A stretch of 34,554 bases of DNA from contig CAMCTE010000002.1 of NCBI GenBank assembly GCA_945878385.1, forward strand, positions 1 to 34,554, written 5' to 3'. Under the pieces are notes generated by a model. That model was not told where the DNA came from. It worked only from the letters and a program-made list of their open reading frames with translations, and ran no database searches. This stretch comes from Azohydromonas lata NBRC 102462. Lineage in GTDB: Bacteria > Pseudomonadota > Gammaproteobacteria > Burkholderiales > Burkholderiaceae_C. Position 1 is the first letter of the stretch. The number at the start of each line of letters is the position of its first letter. Below, piece by piece: positions 11,134 to 19,715 of the stretch. The position numbers and the translations under genes are program-made.

Positions 11134-12174
11134 TCAGGTCTTGAAGGGCCAGAGGTGGAAAAAGCGGCGCACGCGCTTCCACACCTCGGCCAAACCCAAA
11201 GGCTCGAAGATGAGGAAGAGCACGATGAGCGCACCAAACACCATGGTGCGCACCGGCGACAGGATGAGAGTGGCGTTGCTCGACAAGGGCAGCACGCTCA
11301 CCAAAATCTTCAGCAGTTCAGGCACCAGCGTCATGAACACCGCGCCCAAGACGCTGCCCAAGACGGTGCCCATGCCGCCCACGATGACCGCGGCCAGGAA
11401 GAAGATGGACATGATCAGCGGGAAGCTCTCGGGCGTGATGGCGCGGAAGAAGTAGGCGAAGAGACCACCGGCCACACCCGCGTAGAAGGACGAGATGGCA
11501 AAGCTCATCAGCTTGTAGGGCAGCAGCGGAATGCCCAGCACCTCGGCCGAAATGTCGCGGTCTCGGATGGCGATGAAGGCCCGGCCGATGCGGGTGCGAA
11601 ACAGGTTGGCTGCACCCAGCAGCGCCAAGGCCGTCAGCGGCAGCACCAACCAGTACATCTTGAACGAGGTGTCCAACACCGCGCCGAACATTTCCGCCGG
11701 CGGCACGGAGATGCCCGAGGGCCCGCCGGTGAGGTCGGCAAAGTGCTGGAAGATGAAGTGGGTGATGACGCCCGCAGCGATGGTGGCAATGGCCAGGTAC
11801 AAGCCCTTGACCCGCAGCGAAGGCAGGCCCACCAGCATGCCGGCCAGCATGGCCACCACGCCGGCGCCCAGCAGATTCAACACCAAGGGCGTGCCGTAGC
11901 GGGTTTGCAGGATGGCCGCGGTGTAGGCCCCCAAGCCCATGAAAGCGCTTTGGCCCAGGCTCACCAGTCCGGTGTAGCCGGTCAGGATGTTCAGACCGGT
12001 GGTGCTGATGATGTTGATGGCCACCAGGCACGACAGGTACAGCACATATTCGCTGGCCACAAAGGGCCAGGCCACCAAGGCCGCGGCCGCCACCACCAGC
12101 CAGGCCTTTTGGGTGCTGCTGTCGAACAGGGCTTGATCGCCCGCGTAACTTTGTTTGGCAGATCCGATGCGCAT
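11134..12174 (-). CDS. livM: LIV-type ABC transporter permease (LivM-like)
   Basis: NILTGYTGLVSLGQSAFMGLGAYTAAIL, GPSGISVPP, RTRIGRAFIAIRDRDISAEVLGI. Confidence 0.92.
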   Translation of the reverse strand: MRIGSAKQSYAGDQALFDSSTQKAWLVVAAAALVAWPFVASEYVLYLSCLVAINIISTTGLNILTGYTGLVSLGQSAFMGLGAYTAAILQTRYGTPLVLNLLGAGVVAMLAGMLVGLPSLRVKGLYLAIATIAAGVITHFIFQHFADLTGGPSGISVPPAEMFGAVLDTSFKMYWLVLPLTALALLGAANLFRTRIGRAFIAIRDRDISAEVLGIPLLPYKLMSFAISSFYAGVAGGLFAYFFRAITPESFPLIMSIFFLAAVIVGGMGTVLGSVLGAVFMTLVPELLKILVSVLPLSSNATLILSPVRTMVFGALIVLFLIFEPLGLAEVWKRVRRFFHLWPFKT

Positions 12175-12189
12175 GGTCAGGCGTTCAAC

Positions 12190-13077
12190 TCAAAGCCGTT
12201 CGATTTCGTGGGTGCCAAAGAGGCCATAGGGCCGCACCAGCAGGATCAGCACCAACAGCGAGAAGGTGGCCAGGATCTTGTATTCGCCGCCGATGTAAAA
12301 GCCCGTGAGCGCCTCCATCACGCCCACAATCACGCCACCCACCAGCGCGCCCAGCACGCTGTCCAGGCCGCCGAAGATCACCACCACCAGCACGCTCAGG
12401 CCGAATGAACCCATCACCGACGAGATGCCGCCGATGGAGCCCACCACGATGCCGGCCACACCCGCGATGACCGCCGCCACGCTCCAGGTGGCCGAAAACA
12501 CGCGCGGCACATTGATGCCCATCGAGTACGCAGCCGCCTGGTCAGAAGCCGTGGCCCGCAGCGCCACGCCGCCGCGCCAGTAGCGGAAGGTCACCAGCAC
12601 CGCGGCAATCAACAACACCGCCACCCAGAAGCCATAGAAGATCTTGGGCGCCATCAGGGCCTGCCCGATGGGGATGTGCTTGTTGGGCATGAACTCCACC
12701 AGGCGCTGCTGGTCAGCCGTCCAGATCAGTTCCACCAGGCCCACCATGATGGAGCCCAGCCCCACCGTGACCATGAAGGAGGAGATGGGCGACTCGCCCA
12801 ACATGGGCCGAATCAGCCCGCGCTCCAAAATGGCCCCCATGGCTGCGCAGCCCACCAGGGACATGGGAATGGCCAGCCACACCGGCAGGTTCATGCCCGC
12901 GGTCAGTGCAAAGAAGAAGTAGGCGCCCATCATCAGCATCTCGCCGATGGCGATGTTCACCACACGGGTGGCCTTGTAGATCAGCACAAAGGCCAGGCCC
13001 GTCAGGGCGTACAGGCCGCCTGTGCCGACACCGGCCAAGGCAATTTCGAACAGCAACCAACCATCAAAGCCGTTCAT
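12190..13077 (-). CDS. livH: LIV-type ABC transporter permease (LivH-like)
   Basis: GLYALTGLAFVLIYKATRVVNIAIGEMLMMGAYF, GVALRATASDQAAAYSMGINV, FGGLDSVLGALVGGVIVGVMEAL. Confidence 0.93.
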   Translation of the reverse strand: MNGFDGWLLFEIALAGVGTGGLYALTGLAFVLIYKATRVVNIAIGEMLMMGAYFFFALTAGMNLPVWLAIPMSLVGCAAMGAILERGLIRPMLGESPISSFMVTVGLGSIMVGLVELIWTADQQRLVEFMPNKHIPIGQALMAPKIFYGFWVAVLLIAAVLVTFRYWRGGVALRATASDQAAAYSMGINVPRVFSATWSVAAVIAGVAGIVVGSIGGISSVMGSFGLSVLVVVIFGGLDSVLGALVGGVIVGVMEALTGFYIGGEYKILATFSLLVLILLVRPYGLFGTHEIERL

Positions 13078-14000
13078 GCGGCCTCCCCCTTGCGTTCAGG
13101 CACGCGCGCATGCAAGGGCAGGATTTGCGCCGAACCCTCGCCGCCTCGCGCTTGCGCGGCCTGTGCAGCGGCGTTGCGAAAGCGCTGGCGCAGCACCTCC
13201 ACATCGCCTGCGCCCAGGTAGGCCTTGATCACTTCCGGGTCGCCCTGCACTTGCGCAGGCAGGCCGTCGGCAATCACCTGGCCGAAATTCAACACCACCA
13301 CATGGTCAGACAGGTCCATCACCATGCCCATGTCGTGTTCCACCATCAGCACGGTCACGCCCCATTCGCGCCGCACATCCAAGATGAAGCGCGCCATGTC
13401 CTCGGTCTCTTCGCGGTTCATGCCCGCCACCGGCTCATCCAGCAACAACAACTTGGGCCGCATGGCCAATGCGCGGGCCAGTTCCACCCGCTTTTGCAGT
13501 CCATAGGAAAGCGCGGACACCGGCGCCTTGCGGATGTGGTCGATCTCCAGGAAATCGATGATGCGCTCTTCGATTTCGCGGCGCAGTTCCTCTTCCTCGC
13601 GCCGGGCCGATGGCGTGTAGAACAGGGCAGAAAGCGGGCCCGTTTTCAAGTGGCAGTGGCGGCCGAGCTTGATGTTGTCCAGCACCGTCATGCCGCGAAA
13701 CAGCGCGATGTTCTGGAAACTGCGCGCCAGGCCCATGGCCGCGCGCTTCGGGGGCGGCACACCCTTGAGGTCATGCCCTTCGAACACGATGCGGCCGGCC
13801 GAGGGCGTGTAGAAACCCGACAGCGTGTTGAACACAGAAGTCTTGCCCGCGCCGTTGGGCCCGATCACGGAAGTGATGGAGCCAGGCTGCACCTCAAAGC
13901 TCACGCCATTGAGCGCCTTGACGCCGCCGAAGGACAAGGTGAGGCCCTCGACCGTCAACAACGGACTGGCGGACTGCGACATGACCCCTCCGATACCCAT
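13074..14000 (-). CDS. livG: LIV-type ABC transporter ATP-binding protein (LivG-like); start may be the ATG ending at 13982
   Basis: Walker A GPNGAGKTSVFNTLSGFY, ARSFQNIALFRGMTVLDNIKLG, LSYGLQKRVELARALAMRPKLLLLDEPVAGMN. Confidence 0.92.
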   Translation of the reverse strand: MGIGGVMSQSASPLLTVEGLTLSFGGVKALNGVSFEVQPGSITSVIGPNGAGKTSVFNTLSGFYTPSAGRIVFEGHDLKGVPPPKRAAMGLARSFQNIALFRGMTVLDNIKLGRHCHLKTGPLSALFYTPSARREEEELRREIEERIIDFLEIDHIRKAPVSALSYGLQKRVELARALAMRPKLLLLDEPVAGMNREETEDMARFILDVRREWGVTVLMVEHDMGMVMDLSDHVVVLNFGQVIADGLPAQVQGDPEVIKAYLGAGDVEVLRQRFRNAAAQAAQARGGEGSAQILPLHARVPERKGEAA

Positions 14001-14118
14001 GCATCCACGCGGCCCACAACTGCCACCGCGCGCCCCTCAACACCCCGCTGAAAAACATGGCGAATGGCTTGAAGCCTTTCACCGGCGCCTGTGTGTCGGT
14101 CGTGGCCGCGGCGCTCTT

Positions 14119-14134
14119 GTTACCAGCGGGTAAC
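14119..14134. promoter_or_regulatory. Putative operator palindrome GTTACC-AGCG-GGTAAC
   Basis: Perfect 6-bp inverted arms with 4-bp centre, positioned at about +1 to +16 of the predicted livG promoter. A TetR gene lies within the operon. Confidence 0.5.
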
Positions 14135-14141
14135 TCGTCTT

Positions 14142-14170
14142 ATCGTAGGTATTGGCTTCGACCGACTCAA
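14142..14170 (-). promoter_or_regulatory. Putative sigma70-type promoter for the liv/beta-oxidation operon (TTGAGT-17 nt-TACGAT)
   Basis: Reverse strand reads TTGAGT CGGTCGAAGCCAATACC TACGAT: 4/6 match in each hexamer with an exact 17-nt spacer, upstream of livG. Confidence 0.45.
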
Positions 14171-14281
14171 CGCGCGTTTTCCCTGATGAGGCCCGTCCGG
14201 TGGCGTCGCACCCCCTTGAATCGGTAGGCCCCGCAGGGGCATCCCACGCCCGGTAAGCTCACAACCGAATCAGGAGCATGC

Positions 14282-16696
14282 ATGCATCACGCGCAAAAGC
14301 CCTCGGGCTTCACCGAGGAGAGGCACCATCCGTCCACGGGGTCGCATACCGCCGCTGGCGCCACCGAAACAAACCGCCGCCAGTTCCTGTTGATGGGCGC
14401 CGCCGCGGGCATGGGCCTCATAGCGGGATGCAGCCCGGTAGACCCGCGAGCGCGCGGACAGCATCCGGTTGTGGCCAGCCCTGACCAGGCCTCGACCGGC
14501 GCCGCGCTCAATGCCTGGCTGCGCATTGCGCCCGACGGACGGGTGACGGTGGCCCTGCCCCGATCAGAGATGGGCCAGGGCGTACACACCGCGCTGTCGA
14601 TGCTGGTGGCCGAAGAATTGGAAGTGCCCTGGTCGCAGGTGGGCATTGAGGCGGCACCACCCGGGCGCGTCTATGCCAACACCGTGCTGCTGCACGGTTC
14701 GCTGCCCCTGCAGCCCGATGATGAAGGCTGGTTGGCCCGCGCCGCACACTGGGGCGCAGCGCACACGGCGGTGCTGCTGTCGCTGAATGTCACAGGCGGC
14801 TCCACCAGCGTACGCGCGGCTTGGGAGCCGATGCGGTGGGCCGGTGCTTCGGCGCGCGAGGCGCTGCGCGCCACGGCCGCGCGCCACTGGAAGGTGACAC
14901 CGGCCGAATGCCGCGCGGTGCAAGGCCAAGTGCTGCACGAAGCGAGCGGACGGCGTATGGGCTATGGGGAGCTTGCGCGGCTGTGGTCGCTCGACCCGCT
15001 CACGCCGCCCTCGGACATCGCACTGAAGCCGGCCTCGAAGTGGAAGCTGATCGGCACCTCGCCCACGCGCTTGGACACCTTGCAGAAGTCGTCTGGCTCG
15101 GCGGCCTTCGGTTCGGATATCCAAATCCCGGGCCTGCGGCGCGCGGTGCTGCGCACCTGCCCCTTCCTTGACGGTCGCCTCGTGTCCTGCAAGGCTGAGC
15201 AGGCCCTCCAAATGCCCGGCGTTCGCGCCGTCCATGAATTTCCAGATTGGACCGTGCCCGCCGTGGCGGTGGTGGCCGACCACACCTGGCAGGCCCTGAA
15301 AGCTGCACAGGCGCTGGAAGTGGAATGGGACGCCGGGCTCCATGCGCAGCAAAGCACTGCAGCCCAGCGGGCCATGATGCAAGAGATGCTGCAAGACGAA
15401 GAAGGCACGCGGTTTCGCAACCTGGGCGACGCGCCCGCGCAATGGGCTGGCGCCACGCAAACGCTGCAGGCCGAATATGAAGTGCCCCATCTGGCCCACG
15501 CCGTGATGGAACCGCTGAACGCCACGGCTCGGTTCCAGGACGGAAGGCTCGAACTGTGGACTGGCACCCAGGCGCCAGTGCTCGCGCGTTGGCGCGCTTC
15601 GCAGATCGCCGATATTTCCATTGATCAGGTCACCCTGCACATTCCCTATCTCGGCGGCGGATTCGGTCGACGGCTGGAAACCGATGTGGTGGAACAGGCC
15701 ACCCACCTGGCGCTGAAGATGCCTGGCACACCGGTGCACTTGATGTGGACACGCGAGCAGGACCTGCAGCATGACCGCTACCGCCCTGCGGCATTGGCGC
15801 AGATGAAGGCCGCGCTGCGCGTGGCCCCAGGGGGTGCAACGGGCCCGGGCGCATCGGCGGCCGCCCCGCAGTTGGCCGCCCTGCAGATCAAGGTGGTGGC
15901 CCCCTCACTGTCCGAGGCCGTCTCCCGCAGGCTGTTGCCCGCCGCGATGACCGACCCCCTGCCCACCCTGCCCGATAAGCTGCAGATCGAAGGTGCCTAC
16001 GACCTGCCCTATGCAATTGAGCACCAACAGGTGGCACAGGTGCTGTGCCCCACGGTGCTGCCCGTGGGTTTCTGGCGCAGCGTGGGCCACTCCTACAACG
16101 CCTTCTTCACCGAATGCTTTCTCGACGAGATCGCACAGGCGGCAGCACAGGACCCGCTGGCCCTGCGCCTGCAACTCCTGGCGCATCGGCCCAGGCACCA
16201 AGCCGTGCTGCGCGCCGCAGCCGATGCGGCGGGCTGGGGTACACCGCCCGCGGCCGGCCGCGCCCTGGGCCTGGCCCTGCATGAATGCTTCGGCTCCATC
16301 TGCGCGCAAGTGGCCGAGGTGAGCACGAAGGAAGGCCAGCCGCGTGTGCACCGCATCGTCTGTGCCTTGGATGCAGGCTCCTTGGTGCACCCCGACACGG
16401 TGCGCGCTCAGCTCGAAAGCGGCATCCTCTACGGCCTGAGCGCTGCCCTTTGGGGCCAGGTGCCGTTGGAGCGTGGGCAGGTGCGGCTCAAAGGGTGGAA
16501 CGACCACCGGGTGGTCAAGCTCGCCGACACGCCGCGCATCGACACGGTGCTGATCAACAGTTCCCACGCGCCCGGCGGAGTGGGCGAGCTGGGCACGCCG
16601 CCAGTGGCGCCCGCGGTGGTCAATGCCCTGGCACGGCTTGACGGTCAGCGCCGCAGAAAGCTGCCGCTGGTGGATATAGTCAAACCGTTGGCCTGA
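14282..16696 (+). CDS. Xanthine dehydrogenase-family molybdopterin-binding (large) subunit, isoquinoline 1-oxidoreductase beta-like, with Tat/lipoprotein-like leader
   Basis: TNRRQFLLMGAAAGMGLIAGCSPV leader, SEMGQGVHTALSMLVAEELEV, YLGGGFGRRLETD, VGFWRSVGHSYNAFFTE, C-terminal PGGVGELGTPPVAPAVVNAL. AGGAG about 5 nt upstream of ATG. Confidence 0.92.
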   Translation: MHHAQKPSGFTEERHHPSTGSHTAAGATETNRRQFLLMGAAAGMGLIAGCSPVDPRARGQHPVVASPDQASTGAALNAWLRIAPDGRVTVALPRSEMGQGVHTALSMLVAEELEVPWSQVGIEAAPPGRVYANTVLLHGSLPLQPDDEGWLARAAHWGAAHTAVLLSLNVTGGSTSVRAAWEPMRWAGASAREALRATAARHWKVTPAECRAVQGQVLHEASGRRMGYGELARLWSLDPLTPPSDIALKPASKWKLIGTSPTRLDTLQKSSGSAAFGSDIQIPGLRRAVLRTCPFLDGRLVSCKAEQALQMPGVRAVHEFPDWTVPAVAVVADHTWQALKAAQALEVEWDAGLHAQQSTAAQRAMMQEMLQDEEGTRFRNLGDAPAQWAGATQTLQAEYEVPHLAHAVMEPLNATARFQDGRLELWTGTQAPVLARWRASQIADISIDQVTLHIPYLGGGFGRRLETDVVEQATHLALKMPGTPVHLMWTREQDLQHDRYRPAALAQMKAALRVAPGGATGPGASAAAPQLAALQIKVVAPSLSEAVSRRLLPAAMTDPLPTLPDKLQIEGAYDLPYAIEHQQVAQVLCPTVLPVGFWRSVGHSYNAFFTECFLDEIAQAAAQDPLALRLQLLAHRPRHQAVLRAAADAAGWGTPPAAGRALGLALHECFGSICAQVAEVSTKEGQPRVHRIVCALDAGSLVHPDTVRAQLESGILYGLSAALWGQVPLERGQVRLKGWNDHRVVKLADTPRIDTVLINSSHAPGGVGELGTPPVAPAVVNALARLDGQRRRKLPLVDIVKPLA

Positions 16697-16776
16697 ACCG
16701 GACCCCAAAGCGCGGTTCCGGCACCGGCCACAACCCCCTGGGCCCCATCCGGCCCGCAGACACAAGGTGAGCGCAC

Positions 16777-18462
16777 ATGACCAGGTTCCCACTCCCGTCC
16801 ATGAAGCATCCGTTGGCCTCGCCGCGCGCAGGCGCTCCTGGCCCTCAGAGCGCTCTGGCAACCCTGCTGGCCACCGCCACACTGGCACTGTCGGCGCTGA
16901 TGCCCCTGGGCGCCCAAGCGCAGCAGCCCGCCGCGACCCCGGCTGCCACACCGGCGGTCACCCTGCGCTGGGCCGCGCAGAACGACATCCTCACGCTGGA
17001 CCCGCATTCACAGAACCACAGCACCACCTCGGCCATCCTGATGCACGCCTACGAAGGCCTGGTGCGCTACGACGCCGACCGCAAGATCGAGCCGGCCCTG
17101 GCCACCAAGTGGACTTACATCAGCCCGACGCAAGTGCGGTTTGAACTTCGCCGCAATGTGCGCTTCCACGACGGCACGCCCTTCACCGCCGACGATGTGA
17201 TCTTCAGTTTCAATCGCATCCGTCAGCCCCAGGGCACCATGGGCATCTATGTCACCGGTATCGCCGAGATCCGCAAGATCGACAGCCACACGGTGGACTT
17301 CATGATGGCCGCGCCCAATCCGCTGCTGCTGCGCAACATCGTGGACTTCCGCCTGATGAGCAAAGCCTGGGCCGAGAAGAACAAATCCACCGATGTGCAG
17401 AACTACAAGGCCAAGGAAGAGAACTACGCCTCGCGCAATGTGATGGGAACTGGCCCCTACATGATCACCGGCTGGGTGCCCGACCAGCGCGTGACCATGA
17501 AGGTCAATCCGAACTGGTGGGACAAGAGCACGAGCAACATCACCGATGTGGTCTACACGCCCATCAAGAGCGACCCCACCCGCGTGGCCGCGCTGATCGC
17601 CGGAGATGTGGACCTGCTGACGGATCTGCCTACGCAGGATGTGGCCCGCCTGCGCCAGGACTCCAAACTCAAGGTGGTGGACGGCCCCGAAGTGCGCACC
17701 ATCTTCCTGGCGCTGGACCAGCACAGCAATGAACTGAAATACAGCGACGTGAAGGGAAAGAACCCCTTCAAGGACAAGCGCGTGCGCGAGGCCTTGTCCA
17801 TCGTGGTGGACCGTGAAGCCATCAAACGCACCATCATGCGCGGCCTGTCGATTCCCGCAGCCCTCATGGTGCCCCCGGGCGTGGAAGGTTGGAGCGCTGA
17901 ACTGGACACCGTATCCCGGCCCGATGTGGACCGCGCCAAGAAGCTGATGGCTGAGGCCGGCTACCCCAACGGCTTCGAGTTCCAACTGAACTGCTCCAAC
18001 AACCGTTATGTGAACGACGAAGAGGTCTGCCAGGCCCTGCTGCCCATGTGGGCCAAGATCGGCATGAAGGTGCGCCTGGTGGCCGAGCCCTTCGCGCAGC
18101 ACAGCGTGCGCTTCCAGAACTTCGACACCTCGGCCTACATGTTGGGTTGGGGCGTGGCCACCTTCGATGCGCAGTACACCCTGCAGTCCATCGTGCGCAC
18201 CCGCACCACAGGCGCCGACGGTAACTTCAACTTCGCCCGCGTGAGCGACCCGCAGCTCGACCAGTTGGTGGATGCGATGAAGACCGAAATGGACGCCACC
18301 AAGCGCATGGCCATGATGCGCGAGGCCCTCAAGCGCACCCGTGACGAACACCTGCTGCTGCCCCTGCATCACCAGATGCGCCCCTGGGCCATGAAGCCCG
18401 GCGTGACCACCCTGCACCGATCGGACGACCGCCCTGAGGCCCGATTTACCTCGGTGCGCTGA
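16777..18462 (+). CDS. Dipeptide/oligopeptide-type ABC transporter substrate-binding protein (SBP family 5)
   Basis: Signal peptide ending GAQAQ, LRWAAQNDILTLDPHSQNH, YEGLVRYDADRKIEPALATKWTYISPTQVRFELRRNVRFHDGTPFTADDVIFSFNRI. Confidence 0.93.
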   Translation: MTRFPLPSMKHPLASPRAGAPGPQSALATLLATATLALSALMPLGAQAQQPAATPAATPAVTLRWAAQNDILTLDPHSQNHSTTSAILMHAYEGLVRYDADRKIEPALATKWTYISPTQVRFELRRNVRFHDGTPFTADDVIFSFNRIRQPQGTMGIYVTGIAEIRKIDSHTVDFMMAAPNPLLLRNIVDFRLMSKAWAEKNKSTDVQNYKAKEENYASRNVMGTGPYMITGWVPDQRVTMKVNPNWWDKSTSNITDVVYTPIKSDPTRVAALIAGDVDLLTDLPTQDVARLRQDSKLKVVDGPEVRTIFLALDQHSNELKYSDVKGKNPFKDKRVREALSIVVDREAIKRTIMRGLSIPAALMVPPGVEGWSAELDTVSRPDVDRAKKLMAEAGYPNGFEFQLNCSNNRYVNDEEVCQALLPMWAKIGMKVRLVAEPFAQHSVRFQNFDTSAYMLGWGVATFDAQYTLQSIVRTRTTGADGNFNFARVSDPQLDQLVDAMKTEMDATKRMAMMREALKRTRDEHLLLPLHHQMRPWAMKPGVTTLHRSDDRPEARFTSVR

Positions 18463-18484
18463 GCCTTTGCGGCTTTCCGCTCAG
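18459..18484. terminator. Possible bidirectional hairpin between convergent genes
   Basis: CTGAGC...GCTCAG inverted repeat with internal GCGG-CTTT-CCGC, spanning both stop codons. No clear T tract. Confidence 0.25.
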
Positions 18485-19710
18485 GACCGGCGCGCGACGC
18501 GCACACGCGCGCCGTCCTGCAGGGAAGCCGGTGGAAACACCACCACCTCCTGACCGGTGCGCAGGCCTTCGCCCAGCCAGGCGTGGCCCGCGCCCCTGCC
18601 CAACACTTTCACCGGCACCATGCGGGCACGCCCGTCCGTGATGGTGAAGACGGCGTGGTCAGCCGGGCGACCCGGCTGGGGGAAGACCGCGCTGACCGGA
18701 ACCTGCAAAGCCTCTTCTGCCCGGCGCAGCACCACCTGGGCCCGGACGGTGTAGCCATCCCCCGCCGGCAATTCCTGCAGCGGCTCAATCCACACATTGA
18801 CCCGCTGCTCTTCCAGCCCCAGTGCCGACACCTTCGTCGTCGCTGCAGGCTCGATCAAGCGCACACGGCCTTCGGCCTGACCGGTGCCACCACTGCGTTC
18901 GTCCCAGCCGCTCAGCCGTGCCAGGCTGCCGATGCGGATGCGCAGGGCTTCTTGACTGATCATCGGTACCACCACCTCGGGCCGGCGCACATCGGCCACT
19001 TCCATCACCACCGCCCCGGCAGGCAGCACCGCCTCATGGGCCTGCACCACGCGCAGCACCTGCACCGGCCCCGCTGCTGCCACTGCACGCCGGGCCACCG
19101 GCGGCAAGCCGGAAGCCGCCGTCAACGCCACGCGGGTCTGCTCCACTTCGTGCAGTGCCGCACTTTCAGCCGCTTGCGCAGCCTTCCAACTGCGCTCTTC
19201 GCGCTGAAGGTCCAGCACCGCAGACTCCACCTGCGTGCGGGAAATGAAGTCCTGCTCGGCCAACATCACCGCGCGTGCTGCGGCCACTGCCGCCCGCTGC
19301 CAGGCCACCAGGGCCACCTCCGCCTGCCGCGCCGCCCGCTGCCAGGCCGACTGCGCTGCCGCACCACGCGCTTGCCATTCCGCGCGGGTGCGGGCGTCCA
19401 GCAAAGTGGGCTGCATCGGGCGCACCCAGAACAGCACTTCGTCTGCAGCCGCCCAATGACCCTCCTTGATCGACGGACGCTCCAGCTCGCCCGCCCAGGG
19501 CATGGTGACCGCCATGCGTTCACGCACCCGCGCACGGCCGTCGTCCTCCACCGTTTCCTCAAAGGGCCTCACTTCTGCCACCGCTGTCTCCACCTCCACC
19601 GCCCGCGGCATGAAGGCCCAGACCAGTACAAGGGTCAAGCCTGAAATGGCCACTGCCATAGCCGCCACACGCCAACGCAGCCGCTGAACAAACCAGACTT
19701 TGAAGTCCAT
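18481..19710 (-). CDS. HlyD-family periplasmic adaptor subunit of an efflux system
   Basis: MDFKVWFVQRLRWRVAAMAVAISGLTLVLVWAFMPRAVEVETAVAEVRPFEETVEDDGRARVRERMAV, coiled-coil region, then GDGYTVRAQVVLRRAEEALQVPVSAVF. Upstream extension to 20022 would overlap the permease and is rejected. Confidence 0.85.
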   Translation of the reverse strand: MDFKVWFVQRLRWRVAAMAVAISGLTLVLVWAFMPRAVEVETAVAEVRPFEETVEDDGRARVRERMAVTMPWAGELERPSIKEGHWAAADEVLFWVRPMQPTLLDARTRAEWQARGAAAQSAWQRAARQAEVALVAWQRAAVAAARAVMLAEQDFISRTQVESAVLDLQREERSWKAAQAAESAALHEVEQTRVALTAASGLPPVARRAVAAAGPVQVLRVVQAHEAVLPAGAVVMEVADVRRPEVVVPMISQEALRIRIGSLARLSGWDERSGGTGQAEGRVRLIEPAATTKVSALGLEEQRVNVWIEPLQELPAGDGYTVRAQVVLRRAEEALQVPVSAVFPQPGRPADHAVFTITDGRARMVPVKVLGRGAGHAWLGEGLRTGQEVVVFPPASLQDGARVRVARRS

Positions 19711-19715
19711 GGCGT

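Noticed and set aside
11155-12408. 417-aa plus-strand ORF opposite livM
   Set aside because: Gln/His/Gly-rich shadow frame of the permease; no domain
14228-14240. GCCCC-GCA-GGGGC hairpin upstream of the molybdoenzyme gene
   Set aside because: Short GC stem expected often in this composition; no T tract or other support
17008-18417. 469-aa minus-strand ORF antisense to the peptide SBP
   Set aside because: High-GC antisense open frame; His/Gly/Val-rich composition with no recognisable domain, and the plus strand carries a clear SBP
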